From the NCBI RefSeq assembly GCF_027579695.1, contig NC_083590.1, positions 14,623,656 through 14,687,655 on the forward strand: a stretch of DNA of 64,000 bases. The letters run 5' to 3'. The stretch is from Neoarius graeffei. Its lineage: Eukaryota > Chordata > Actinopteri > Siluriformes > Ariidae. Made by a program: the position numbers and the translations under genes. The notes under the pieces were generated by a model, which did no database searches, was not told the DNA's origin, and saw nothing but the letters and a program-made list of their open reading frames with translations. This document shows positions 52,167 through 63,960 of the stretch, one piece after another (the stretch's first letter is position 1; the number at the start of each line of letters is the position of its first letter).

Positions 52167-52802
52167 CACAGGTTGTTAGGTATGCCTAAAGTCACCTGAA
52201 TAAGTAGGAACAGTATACATAGTGCACTGATTACAAGCAGGGACTTCGGCAGCCATAGGCGGTTTTAAACGGGGGCCCGGGGGGGCCAGTGCCCCTGTAA
52301 AATTGCTCCTGGCCCCTGTTGTGGCCCCTGTGCTGAACAGGTAACAAGATTTATTAATTTTGACGTGCGCTGGCTCGAAGATCGGAACTGACATGACGGA
52401 GTGTTCTACACGGACTCCTTAAAGCGCTACAGGCACACTGTAACCTGCAGCAGAAAGACCCGCAGCAGCGCGAATTGTAAACTTCGGACGTGAGAGATAA
52501 CAGCTGCAGCCCTGCAAGGACTAGGTTACTGCAAAGAGGCGAAGGTAAGGAAAATTATTCAATTTCGTAACGTCAGTGTTTGCACATATCTGTGTTTTAC
52601 TGTTGTTGTTCACTACAATAATAAATCCGTTTTATTGCGCTTTCTTAAAAGTGCGTTGCACAGCAATAAGTAGCCTAACTTAATATTTTTGGGAAATGGG
52701 TAAAATAACCGACAGTGTTTAACCTTCTTGTAAAACTTTAATGGCCTTTTGATATGTAGAGGCTACATGTAGAGGCCTCTCCGTTTACTTTTTTAGTATA
52801 GA

Positions 52803-53998
52803 CAGACCCGGCGCCAGACACGGACTGACGGACGGGCCTTGAATTGCTTGGGGGGGGGGCACACATTTTATACGCTAAGCCAGGGCAACACAACTGTTTC
52901 TAGCAACCCAGGAGAGCAGCACAGACGTGACGAGTTAAATATTATAAGAAACCTATAAAGCAACCAAAACAACTTTCCAAAATGTATCAAACATTGCTCA
53001 GCATATTAAAAGTTTTTTTTTTTGCTCCGCTGGCCTCACAACGCACAAAGCTGATTTCGGGTATCTACCGGAAGATGTCGTGATATGATCCCGTCCAGCA
53101 ATAAAATGTGATTGGCTGAGACAGCTGCTCATTTACCCAGATACCATTTGAAGAAAAAATGCGATTGGTCGGTTGGCTCATTCCATTACATTAACCCATT
53201 GGTTCCCAAGAAATATTAGTCCACGTTTATAGCAATGATCCAGAAATTATTACTAGTGTTTCTGTACTCACGGATAATAATGAATGAACCGATCAGCCGA
53301 TTTTGAATAGTTTCAATACATTTTAAATTGAGCACATTTTTCTTTATTATTGTTATACTGAAAAACTTTGACTTGTAGTTTACGGTTTTTTTAAAAACAA
53401 AGAAGAAGCAGCAGCTGTGACGGGCTCCTATCAGGCCAAGTGCGGTCACTCGCCGGCCACTTTCAGGCATCTTTTTCGGATTAGTGAGAGCAGACCCTCT
53501 GAACATGAATGGGGAGATATCAATACTGGACTCTGTGAAAACTAACGGTGGCGAAGAGCATATGATTGAAATCGCCATGAAAAGCTGATTATACTTGAGT
53601 GTTAGGTTGGTTCTCATGACTCAGAAAAAGCTTTAAAATCCACTTTTCTCGTGGATTATTTTGACACTGCGCAGGCGCAGTACTTCTATAACGGCAGGAG
53701 AGGGACAGCGGAGCACGAAGCTGCAAGATGGTTGGAAAGCTGTTGGTTCAGATCGACATATGATTGGTTGTTGGCAGCGGAACAGGCGGGATATTTGCAG
53801 ACCCGTACTGCCGTCAGAGACAGTTGATTAGAATGTTTGCTGCCGTTACGAACTGTCCCCATTCATTTCTATGGACGATTTCTTCAGTGACCTGTCTCCT
53901 ATGAAAAAAAGTCTCTGCTCTGGGTTCCAGCAGGGCGGGCCCACATGAGTCTCAGGGCGGGCACGGCCCCCTAAGGCCCGCCCATGGCGCCGGGCCTG
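52803..53998. mobile_element. Second hAT-like element nested in the first
   Basis: Ends CAGACCCGGCGCCAGACAC and GGCGCCGGGCCTG are inverted repeats. The 8-bp duplication AGTATAGA is intact at 52795-52802. The other copy is split: AGTA at 53999-54002 and TAGA at 55714-55717, separated by the third element. Contains no recognisable transposase. Confidence 0.85.
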
Positions 53999-54189
53999 AG
54001 TATTGAGGTATTTCACCTGACGTCACAGGGTCACGTGACACCCCGGTGTCTGCCGTTTTGGACGGCAAGCTAGCTAATGTCAACAACAGTAGCTGGTATG
54101 TTACTGTAGCAATGTTTACGTTCAGTCATTTGGATGACTGTTAAAACCTTTCAGTCTCAAGTTTTTCCTTTACTGGATTTACTAGTTTA

Positions 54190-55318
54190 CTGAGCCAGCC
54201 AGCCCCGGAGCTCTAGCTAGCTAGCGCCAGCCAGCCAGCCCCGGAGCGCTAACTAGCTAGCACCAGCCAGCCAGCCAGCCCCGGAGTGCTAACTAGCTAG
54301 CGCCAGCCAGCCAGCCAGCCCCGGAGCGCTAACTAGCTAGCGCCAGCCAGCCAGCCAGCCCCGGAGCGCTAACTAGCTAGCGCCAGCCAGCCAGCCCCGG
54401 AGCGCTAACTAGCTAGCACCAGCCAGCCAGCCCCGGAGCGCTAACTAGCTAGCGCCAGCCAGCCAGCCCCGGAGCGCTAACTAGCTAGCGCCAGCCAGCC
54501 AGCCAGCCCCGGAGCGCTAACTAGCTAGCGCCAGCCAGCCAGCCAGCCCCGGAGCGCTAACTAGCTAGCGCCAGCCAGCCCCGGAGCGCTAACTAGCTAG
54601 CGCCAGCCAGCCCCGGAGCGCTAACTAGCTAGCGCCAGCCAGCCCCAGAGCGCTAACTAGCTAGCGCCAGCCAGCCCCGGAGCGCTAACTAGCTAGCGCC
54701 AGCCAGCCCCGGAGCGCTAGCTAGCTAGCGCCAGCCAGCCCCGGAGCGCTAGCTAGCTAGCGCCAGCCAGCCAGCCCCGGAGCTCTAGCTAGCTGGCGCC
54801 AGCCAGCCCCGGAGCGCTAGCTAGCTAGCGCCAGCCAGCCAGCCCCGGAGCTCTAGCTAGCTGGCGCCAGCCAGCCAGCCAGCCCCGGAGCGCTAGCTAG
54901 CTAGCGCCAGCCAGCCAGCCAGCCCCGGAGCGCTAACTAGCTAGCGCCAGCCAGCCAGCCAGCCCCGGAGCGCTAACTAGCTAGCGCCAGCCAGCCAGCC
55001 CCGGAGCGCTAGCTAGCTAGCGCCAGCCAGCCAGCCCCGGAGCTCTAGCTAGCTAGCGCCAGCCAGCCAGCCAGCCCCGGAGCGCTAGCTAGCTAGCGCC
55101 AGCCAGCCCCGGAGCGCTAGCTAGCTAGCGCCAGCCAGCCAGCCAGCCCCGGAGCGCTAACTAGCTTGCGCCAGCCAGCCAGCCAGCCCCGGAGCGCTAA
55201 CTAGCTAGCGCCAGCCAGCCAGCCAGCCCCGGAGCGCTAACTAGCTAGCTAGCGCCAGCCAGCCCGCCCCGGAGCGCTAGCTAGCTAGCGCCAGCCAGCC
55301 TGCCCCGGAGCGCGCTCA
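54190..55318. repeat. GC-rich tandem satellite, about 31 copies
   Basis: Unit CCCCGGAGCGCTAACTAGCT then AGCGCCAGCCAGCC, 32-40 bp depending on whether two, three or four AGCC quadruplets are present. Two base variants alternate: GCGCTAACTAGC and GCGCTAGCTAGC, plus GCTCTAGCTAGC. Confidence 0.95.
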
Positions 55319-55452
55319 GTAAACTAGTAAATACAGTAAAGGAAAAACTTATAACGGGCCATGTCTCAACAGACGAAGAAGTTATTTCAATGACATTTAA
55401 TAACATTTTGTTTATCCTGAGGACCGAAAGTAAATGAAAACGTGAACAAATC

Positions 55453-55713
55453 TTAGCTGTCAGTGAACAATCCTGGTGGAAGCAGGTAAACGTCGTTCTC
55501 TAAGCCTGCTAACCTCAATTTTTGCAAATACCTCTCCCTCTGCTCGCCCTGTAAATGCCCTACGTCGCTGGACAGTGAAGGTGTTTTCTGCATTTCGCTC
55601 CTTTTTCTTTTATGTTTTTCGTTTGTCGCCTTCCTCGCATTCAAACTGATTCGAGCCGTGCCGTCCAAAATGGCAGCGTCACATGACTTGGTCACATGAG
55701 TGAAATACCTCAA
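55453..55713 (-). pseudogene. Short coding remnant, possibly YqaJ-type transposon protein N-terminus
   Basis: The 86-codon minus frame contains CDAAILDGTARISLNARKAT and GEQRERYLQKLRLAGLEN followed by DVYLLPP. The RYLxKLxLxxLxxDxYxLP pattern resembles the N-terminal part of fish YqaJ-recombinase-containing transposon proteins. The match is from memory and weak. Confidence 0.35.
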
Positions 55714-55736
55714 TAGACCTACTGTAGGCTATCATC

Positions 55737-56290
55737 ATGGAAAGGAGCAAGAAGGACATTATGTCCTTTTTTGCCCGTTGGCAAAAAGCAACATAGAGAG
55801 AGTAAGGAAGATGAAGATTATGAAAGAGGAGAGAGAGCCAGAGGTGGAGAGAGAGCCAGAGGTGGTGGTTGGAGAGGTGGAAAGTGAGGCATCTGAAAGG
55901 CAATCTGAGCGTGAGGATGAAGACATTCAGGATCAGATTGAGGGACAGAATGAGGGACAACCCAACAAGTCATTGGGACAACCAGATTCACCATGCATAT
56001 CAAGTACAGCACAGGTTTGTGATGTTGAACAAATGTATGTGTGTGAGCAGTGTCGACCTACAATTCATATAGCCTACCCTGAAAGTGTGAAGTCTGAATA
56101 ATAATTAATAAATATAAAATACAAATAATAGATATAATAATAAATGAATAAATGAATAATGATAAATAAATGTTGTTCTCAGTCACACTCTCATATTTAC
56201 TGTATTCATCTTTCTCCAGATATCAGCAAGTGCTTGGACGACACTCCAGTGCAGCCACGTCTGAAGAAAAGGTTCATTGTATGCAAAAAT
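55737..56290 (+). pseudogene. hAT transposase 5' remnant
   Basis: ATG at 55737 opens MERSKKDIMSFFARWQKAT and stops at TAG (55794). A following acidic Glu-rich region and a splice-like TTTCTCCAG before ATATCAGCAAGTGC (56220) suggest the first exons of a hAT transposase with the MxxxxxILSFF start. The catalytic region is missing. Confidence 0.6.
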
Positions 56291-57011
56291 AGAAATCTTA
56301 TTTTACAAAAAAGAGAAACATGGTTTTAAGATTTACTGAGCACAATTTATTTTATGTTTAGGCTATTGAGACAGAATGTTTATCTCATTGTATTTATGCT
56401 CAATGTATTTTGTTTTGGTTTTAAATAAACTAAACAAAACATTTTGAACGCTTAAATATTGCCATGTTTTGCTCATATGTGCCCCCCTGAAAAAACACTG
56501 GCCCCACCTCGGCCCCCCTAGTAATTTTGGTCTAGAACCGCCACTGCCGGCAGCTAACTATGACAGCATAACTAAAAGGGGAGCGTCAGAAGGTAACAGA
56601 GGCATGAGGGAGCCCCGGGACATAAAGCAGCAGCCACTACACCGTCAACAAACTCGAGTGAGCAAGCAAGTGGGGGACTGACAGCATCCATACATCCCAG
56701 TTTACCAAAACACTCTGTCTGAGGACCCTCCAGATCTACTCCTTTACCTCATAAACACCATTAACAAAAGGCTTGACTAAACAGATATGTTTTCAGCCTA
56801 GACTTAAACACTGAGACTGTGTCTGATTCCCGAACATTACTTGGAAGGCTGTTACATAACTGTGGGGCTTTGTAAGAAAAGGCTCTGTCCCTTGATGTAG
56901 CCTTCACTATACGAGGTACCTGCAGATAGCCTGCACCTTTTGATCTACAGTAATTAGGTGTGGCGGGTCATAGAGGACCAGAAGTTCACTCAGGTACTGT
57001 GATGCGAGACC

Positions 57012-57562
57012 ATTCATACCCCTTTTCTACCAAATCAGTTCCAGGGCTGGTTCGGGGCCAGTGCTGGTGCTGGTTCACAACTCGTTCAACTTGCGAGCCA
57101 GCTGAGAACCAGTTTGCTTTTCCATAGCTTGTGGTGCTAAGGGGAGCCATGTCATTACGTCGCTGTATACGTCAGTTACGTCGCTGTATACGTCAGTTAC
57201 GTCGCTGCGTTTGCATAAACCTTGGCGCGAATATCGAAGCAACAACAACATGGAGAAGAAGAAGCAGCAACAACAACAATAATGGATGACTTCATGTTTG
57301 TACAGCTGCTGCTTCTCGTCGCTTAAAAATGGCGACCTTTGACGGTCTTGCGATTGTTGTTGGTCTTAACAACTCTGCCCCCCCCCCCCCCCCGCTGATG
57401 TAAGCGGTTCTTTCCTCTGGCCCAGCAAAGAGTTGGTGCTAGTCTGGAACCGGTTTTTCTGGCCCCAGAGCCAGTTCTTTGTCAGTGGAAACAGAAAACC
57501 CGGTTCCAAACTAAGCACTGGCCCCGAACCAGCCCTGGAACTGCTTTGGTGGAAAAGGGGCA
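57012..57562. mobile_element. hAT-like MITE (CCTTTTCTACCAAATCAG ends) inside LINE
   Basis: CCCCTTTTCTACCAAATCAG pairs with CTGCTTTGGTGGAAAAGGGG. Internal inverted copies of CCAGGGCTGGTTCGGGGCC. It has a poly-C run at 57377-57393 and three tandem TACGTCGCTGTATACGTCAGT-type units near 57155-57205. Confidence 0.75.
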
Positions 57563-58379
57563 ACAGTGCTTTAAAGGTCAATAGTAGTATTTTATAATCA
57601 ATATGAAATTTGATTGGGAGCCAAAGCAGTGTGGATAAGACGGGGTAATGTGGTCATATTTTCTAGTTCTAGTAAGGACTCTTGCTGCTGCATTTTGAAC
57701 TAACTGGAGCTTGTTTATGCACTTATTGGAACATCCAGACAGTAAGGCATTACAATAATCCAACCTGGAGGTAATGAAAGCATGAACTAGTTTTTCCACG
57801 TCACGTAGTGACATTAAGTTTCTTATCTTAGCAATATTTCTGAGATGAAAGAAAGCTATCCGGGTAATGTTATCAATGTGAGTTTTGAATGAAAGACTGG
57901 GGTCAATAATCACTCCGAGGTCTTTTACTGCTGCACGTGAAGAAACAGAAAGGCCATCCAGAGTCACTGTGGAATCAGAAAACTTACTTCTAGCTGCATG
58001 TGGTCTGAATACAAGTACTTCAGTCTTGTCAGAGTTAAGCAGAAGGAAGTTAATAAGCCTCCAGTGTTTAAGTAATAAGTTTCTTATAAGAAATATAAGG
58101 AACTATTTTTTCCTGAAGCTAAATCAGATGTTAGTTGTAATCATTTCTGTAGTTTTCAATACTATTCTTTTATCACATGCAAGTTTCCTGATATCGTCAG
58201 CAAGTGCTGTACAATTTCACTGAAAATCTACGTAACATCACATGGGTTACAATATAACACCAGTATAACCGAGATGTACATCAGGGAGAATCTAATTCTA
58301 TCATCATACACACACTGACTACTCTGTAGTTTTGAGTGTCACTTGGAAAATATTGAGTAACACCACTTTTACACACATT

Positions 58380-58565
58380 ATATTAATGGCATTTAGCAGG
58401 CACTCTCATCCAGAGCGATGTACAACCCACCCAGAGCAGCCTGGGGAGCAGGTGAGGGTTCGGTGCCTTGCTCAAGGGCACTTCAGCCATTCCTGCTGGT
58501 CCAGGGAATCAAACCAGTGACCTTTTGGTCTCAAAGCCACTTCTCTAAGGATTAGGCCATGGCAC
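58380..58565 (-). mobile_element. tRNA-derived SINE with L2-like tail
   Basis: Inverse of 26915-27115: starts ATTTAGCAGGCACTCTCATC and ends CTAAGGATTAGGCCATGGC. Confidence 0.65.
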
Positions 58566-58684
58566 ATGTGGAAATAAACATATAGGACAATTAATCATTT
58601 AATCAGTGTAACATAATGGATTGATGATACAGAGTTCACAAAGACATTAGCCTTTTTATTTCTGTATATCATAATAACACCATG

Positions 58685-59215
58685 ATTCTTATAATTAACA
58701 GTTATTCCACAAAATTGAGTTGTACATGAGCTGACAGCCGACGAAGCGCGTAGCACCAAGTTGTCTATAATCCATGTACAATGAGATCGAGTGGAATAAC
58801 TGTTTTATTCTATCCACATTCACTGGATTTTGAAAAATGGAGCATTTTTATTTTTAGCAAATTCGATAAATAAAACTTTATACAAAACGTCCAGCAAAAT
58901 AATTTCCGCTTAGAATGTAAACAAACCAGTTAAATGACAGGAGCAATTTGTGAAAAATGCAATAATAAAAGTTCTTGAAAAATAAAAAAAGATACATTCT
59001 TACCATCTAATACTTTCATATTTTGTTGCTTTTTTGTATTTTTTGTGGTATTGTTTTCGAGTAGAGTTTTTATTTCATCCTCGGTTGGTTCAGTAACACG
59101 CTCTGCCATTTTGTTTTTCTCTACTCACGGTATATGAGCTGATATCCTAGTAGTAGAGTAGCCAATCAGAGCACACGATTGCTCATATCCACTGAATGTG
59201 GAGAGAATAAATATG
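58685..59215. mobile_element. Nonautonomous DNA element, inverse copy of 16550-17405
   Basis: Carries the same blocks (GTTATTCCACAAAATTGAGT, ATCCACATTCACTGGAT, AGCTGATATCCTAGTAGTAG). Confidence 0.65.
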
Positions 59216-59219
59216 GAAT

Positions 59220-59916
59220 ATGTTTGGTTTATCCTTTTTGATTGAATCATAGATTAAGAATTCTTTTATGAACTCTGCTTTTAGTGAAATTAATATTTCT
59301 GGATTTTTAAAATAAATATCTTCAGCACAAGTGGATGAATCCCACTTGTTTGTTTGTTTGTTTGTTTGTTTGTTTGTTTGAAACAGACACAAAGTCATGC
59401 ACTTTTATACAGATATAACGAAGCCACAGTTGCATGTGTGCATTTCAAGAAAATAAACCTGTTACAACTGTGTCGTTTCTCCCTCTTTCTGAATCTCTGG
59501 ATCTGATTCATTTTCCACAGATCCAGGTACAGTTTCGTGAGGTTCTTTCAGTTACATTACCTCAGGAGATGCAACACTGCTGTTCTCAGATCTGTGTGAA
59601 TGAGGATTTGAGGACCGAGAGGCCTGGAGAGGAGGACAAGGAAAAAAGAGCACGGCCTGTCTGCATACGTTGCGCTTCTTCTCATTGTTCTTCTCTTTCT
59701 CCTCTTGGTCGATACGTCTATTATCCACTCATCTTTTTTCATTCTCTTCAGCTTTCAAGATAGCTAGAAGTCAACCATTGACTGGTTGTTTTCCAGTGAA
59801 GCAATCAGCATGACTGAAATGCTGTTGAGCTGCATTCAGCACTCTGATCAGTCATTTTGGAAAACACACTACAAGCTCTGTAACAATAAAATGGGTAAAT
59901 AATAATAATAATCTCA
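59220..59916. other. Unassigned, short open frame
   Basis: Includes (TTTG)n at 59347-59380 and a 109-codon plus frame at 59434-59763 without recognisable domain or splice context. Probably not a gene. Confidence 0.35.
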
Positions 59917-60286
59917 TCTCATTATCTGTAGCCGCTTTATCCTGTTCTACAGGGTCACAGGCAAGCTGGAGCCTATCCCAGCTGACTACGGGCGAAAGGC
60001 AGGGTACACCCTGGAAAAGTCACCAGGTCATCACAGGGCTGACACATAGACACAGACAACCATTCACACTCACATTCACACCTACGGTCAATTTAGAGTC
60101 ACCAGTTAACCTAACCTGCATGTCTTTGGACTGTGGGGGAAACCGGAGCACCCGGAGGAAACCCACGCGGACACCGGGAGAACATGCAGACTCCACACAG
60201 AAAGGCCCTCGCCGGCCACAGGGCTCGAACCTGGACCTTCTTGCTGTGAGGCAACAGCGCTAACCACTACACCACCGTACCGCCCC
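59917..60286 (-). mobile_element. SINE, full length
   Basis: Flanked by ATAATAATAATAAT-type sequence on both sides. Confidence 0.88.
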
Positions 60287-60612
60287 ATAATAATAATAAT
60301 TATTATTATTGTTACCACAACAAATCACAAGCATTTCATTTTTCTGTTTCATGAAGTTAATTTCACACACACACACACACACACACACGCGCACACACAC
60401 CTTCTCATGTTACTGAGAAACCATAAATCACAGTTTTATATGTATTAATGGCTGCGTATTCATTCAGATGGTAACATACAGAGGCCTCCAACATCCGCTG
60501 CAAGTTTGTGTGTGTGCGTGTGTGTGCGCGCGTGTGTGTGTGCGTGTGTGTGTGAAAAGTGTCTTTTTTTGGTTTGTTTGTTTGGCTAATAGCTAGAAAA
60601 GATCTTGTTGTG

Positions 60613-60991
60613 GGCGGCACGGCGGTGTAGTGGTTAGCGCTGTCGCCTCACAGCAAGAAGGTCTGGGTTCGAGCCCCGTGGCCAGCGAGGGCCTTTCTGT
60701 GTGGAGTTTGCATGTTCTCCCCGTGTCCGCGTGGGTTTCCTCCGGGTGCTCCGGTTTCCCCCACAGTCCAAAGACATGCAGGTTAGGTTAACTGGTGACT
60801 CTAAATTGAGCGTAGGTGTGAATGTGAGTGTGAATGGTTGTCTGTGTCTATGTGTCAGCCCTGTGATGACCTGGCGACTTGTCCAGGGTGTACCCCGCCT
60901 TTCACCCGTAGTCAGCTGGGATAGGCTCCAGCTTGCCTGCGACCCTGTAGAAGGATAAAGCGGCTAGAGATAATGAGATGAGATGAGATGA
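60613..60991 (+). mobile_element. SINE, full length
   Basis: Flanked by GATCTTGTTGTG (60601-60612, 60992-61003). Confidence 0.95.
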
Positions 60992-61003
60992 GATCTTGTT
61001 GTG

Positions 61004-61690
61004 AAATTTAAAAAAGTGATCACCACATGCCAAGTGCATCCTAGGAAGTGCATAGGTTAGGCGTTTGACTCTTTCTCTCTCTCTCTCAGTTCAGTGTGTT
61101 TCGTGGCCGTGTTGATATCAGACACACCCAATTAGCAAACGGATGCCAGCACAGCAGGAATGCAGATCACTCGTGGAGGAACTCGTTTGTACCATGTCAT
61201 TAAAACTTTCATGACCACCAATTGACAGTCTCTATGACACCATGTATAAAATAGACTTAGACAAAACTTTATTTATCCCCGAAGGGCAATTAGAAGGGCG
61301 AAGAGCAGTACATTAAAAGAGCAAGAAAATAAAATCACAAAAAGAATAAAATCACAAAAATGGGTGGGAAAAAAAGCATATTATGTACAATATACAATGG
61401 CAGGCCTGTTGCCAGTAACAAAGTAAAATAAAAAATAAAAAATAAAAAGGCAGCAGATAAAATATGGCAAATAAATTAAAAAAAATTAAATAAAAAAATA
61501 GCATGTGGCAGGAGTGTGATGTATTCTTCATGAGGTTATTAGAGATTAATGCTGGAATGCTCAGGCTGCACTGCTGCTCCACTTTCCTCTTATTGACCTT
61601 CGAGGGCAATAAAAAGCTCATTCCCCTGTTATATAAAAACATTAGCGATGCATTAGTTATGCAGTAGCACAGTGATCTGAGTAACACCCT
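61004..61690. other. Unassigned AT-rich DNA
   Basis: No gene. AAATAAAA-rich tract 61420-61500. Confidence 0.4.
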
Positions 61691-61691
61691 C

Positions 61692-61729
<38 letters not shown>

Positions 61730-61733
61730 TAAT

Positions 61734-62113
61734 CTCATCTCATCTCATTATCTGTAGCCGCTTTATCCTGTTCTACAGGGTCGCAGGCAAGCTGGAGCCT
61801 ATCCCAGCTGACTATGGGCGAAAGGTGGGGTACACCCTGGACAAGTCGCCAGGTCATCACAGGGCTGACACATAGACACAGACAACCATTCACACTCACA
61901 TTCACACCTACGCTCAATTTAGAGTCACCAGTTAACCTAACCTGCATGTCTTTGGACTGTGGGGGAAACCGGAGCACCCGGAGGAAACCCACACGGACAC
62001 GGGGAGAACATGCAAACTCCACACAGAAAGGCCTTCGCCGGCCACGGGGCTCGAACCCAGGACCTTCTTGCTGTGAGGCGACAGCGCTAACCACTACACC
62101 ACCGTGCCGCCCC
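61734..62113 (-). mobile_element. SINE, full length
   Basis: Flanked by ACACAAATAAT (61723-61733, 62114-62124). It inserted at the edge of a (CA)n array (61696-61728). Confidence 0.93.
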
Positions 62114-62384
62114 ACACAAATAATATGATATACAAAACATTATGCACATTATTATTATTATTATTATTGGTGGTGGTAGAGGTGGTATTACTGTTGTTAG
62201 TGTTTTGATCATCATTTTTTGATATTATTTTTCTTACATTTTTGCGGTGCTTGCTATGCTCAAAAACTCACAAAACACATCAGAAGATTGGACACACAGA
62301 ACACCGGACCCAGGCATCGCAATGTGACTCGATAGTGACCCATCTTTTGACCATTTTCTTCAGTATAAGCATCCACCTTCATGT

Positions 62385-63042
62385 ATACTCCCATGTCACC
62401 CCTCTGCTTACCGACCTGCACTGGCTACCTATTGCAGCTTGTATCAAATTTAAGACATTGGTGCTAGCTTACTAGGCTCGCAAGGGGTTAGAGCCAGCAT
62501 ACCTCCAGAGTCTCATCCATCCCTACACACCAGCCAGATCCCTATGCTCTGCTACTACTGGTCACCTGGCCCCTCCTCTCCTCTCCGCTCCTGCCCAGCC
62601 CGCTCAAGACTGCTGTCTGCCCTGGCTCTCCGTTGGTGGAATGACCTTCCCATTGAGGTCAGAACTGCTGACTCTCTGACCACCTTCAAGCGCAGACTGA
62701 AGACTCACCTCTTCAGGCTGCACCTCTCCCCTTCTTCCCTGCCCACCATGTAACTGTGTATTGGTCTAGACCAACCCAAGCTGTGTACGGTCTAGCCTGG
62801 GGTTAGCTGTTGAGTTCTCTCTTTAGTTATAGTTCATATGGTTGGTTTGTTTCCTCAGTTGTTTGAGTATTGATACTTCAACAGAATATTACACTAGGTA
62901 TAGCTATCACTTGCTCAGTTGGCACTAGAATTTTCTTGTCTAGAAGTTCAGCCCTGTGTACCTGACTTTTGCACTCATTGTACGTCAATCTGGATAAGAG
63001 CATCTGCTAAATGTAACGCAATGTAATGTAATGTAATGTCAC
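62385..63042 (+). mobile_element. L2-clade LINE 3' end, decayed
   Basis: Encodes [20 protein letters not shown] and [19 protein letters not shown]. The 3' end CTGGATAAGAGCATCTGCTA plus (ATGTA)n. Same family as 28463-29560. Confidence 0.85.
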
Positions 63043-63119
63043 GTCTTCCCAGGCAGTCTCCTGTCCAGTACTACCCAATTCTTTAAGGTGCATGGGCTGC
63101 TAGAGATAATGACATGAGA

Positions 63120-63250
63120 TAATACTGGCTGGCTTTTTGCGTGGTATAACAGATATATTCCATTCAGCTAGCATGATACTGAACTCGTCTTCGACTCGCT
63201 AGCTGAATGGAATATATCTGATATACCACTCAAAGCCAGCCAATTCTATT
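63120..63250. mobile_element. Short palindromic MITE
   Basis: TGGCTGGCTTTTTGCGTGGT and its near-complement surround ATATATTCCATTCAGCTAGC in both orientations. Related to 40745-40875. Confidence 0.75.
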
Positions 63251-63668
63251 TAAATATGCAGTCAGGAAGTATGGCATAATTCCAAAGTACATCATGAAAT
63301 GTGGCTTAAACCCACATTGTGATGTATGGTCAATGATGGCGCACATACACATCACAACATTATTTCATTTTTATGGTACCAGCTGCTTACAACAGGAAGT
63401 TCTAATTCTAAATCAAACCTTTTAACACTCCTCCTCCTAGTAGGAGTAGCATTAGTAATAGTAATAGCATAATAGTAGCAATAGGTTCAGTATTAGTAGT
63501 AGTATTTATTTACACCGTTTGGTGCCACAGACCATAAATCAAAAACATGACACCATAAAGAATCCTTGCACAACTAAAAGGTTTTTAGGGAACTTCCTCG
63601 GGGGGGACGACAACTACTGAAACTACTATGGCCGTAACCTTGAATTTACTTTTATTTATATTTTTCCC

Positions 63669-63960
63669 AGGTGGTATGGTGGTGTAGTGGTTAGCGCTGT
63701 CACCTCACAGCAAGAAGGTTCTGGGTTCAAGCCCAGTGGCTGATGGGGGCCTTTCTGTGTGGAGTCTGTGTGGGTTTCCTCTGGGTGCTCTAGTTTCCCC
63801 CACAGTCCAAAGACATGCAGGTTAGGCCAATTGGTGGCTCTAAATTGACAGTAGGTGTGAATGGTTATTTGTCAAAATGTGTCGGCCCTGCGATGACCTG
63901 GTGATTTGCCCAGGGTGAACCCTACCTCTCATCCATAATCAGCTGGGCTAGACTCCAGCT
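63669..63960 (+). mobile_element. SINE, 3' part diverged
   Basis: Starts GGTGGTATGGTGGTGTAGTG and runs to CAGCTGGGCTAGACTCCAGC. The interval 63251-63668 before it shows no gene. Confidence 0.8.

Larger units (their letters stand above)
54003..55713 (-). mobile_element. Foldback TA-target element carrying satellite
   Basis: Ends TTGAGGTATTTCAC and GTGAAATACCTCAA, flanked by TA (54001-54002, 55714-55715). The inverted arms continue inward (GTTTTTCCTTTACTGGATTT pairs with AAATACAGTAAAGGAAAAAC; TTTACTAGTTTACTGAG-type blocks). The centre is the 54190-55318 satellite. A minus-strand frame at its right end is described separately. Confidence 0.85.
52254..56546 (+). mobile_element. Outer hAT-like transposon
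   Basis: Left end CATAGGCGGTTTTAAAC and right end TCTAGAACCGCCACTG are inverted repeats. Flanks TCGGCAGC (52246-52253) and CCGGCAGC (56547-56554) form an 8-bp duplication with one mismatch. It contains two further transposons (52803-53998, 54003-55713). A transposase start remains at 55737. Confidence 0.85.
51545..58215 (-). mobile_element. Rex1/L2-like LINE 3' portion, interrupted by two DNA transposons
   Basis: On the minus strand, reverse transcriptase C-terminus (57578-57967: VKDLGVIIDPSLSFKTHID, SRLDYCNALLSGCSNKCINK) precedes a long 3' region that ends at 51545 with AAACTTGACTTG. It is interrupted by 57012-57562 and by 52254-56546. The frame is open across that part but ends early after TPSYPHCF, where the usual VLxSLHWLPV is lost. 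Confidence 0.7.

Noticed and set aside
54190..55318. CRISPR-like array because of regular repeats
   Set aside because: Repeats are directly tandem with no unique spacers, in a vertebrate genome.
59434..59763. 109-codon plus-strand frame as a gene
   Set aside because: No recognisable domain, no credible splice context, and a comparable frame on the opposite strand.
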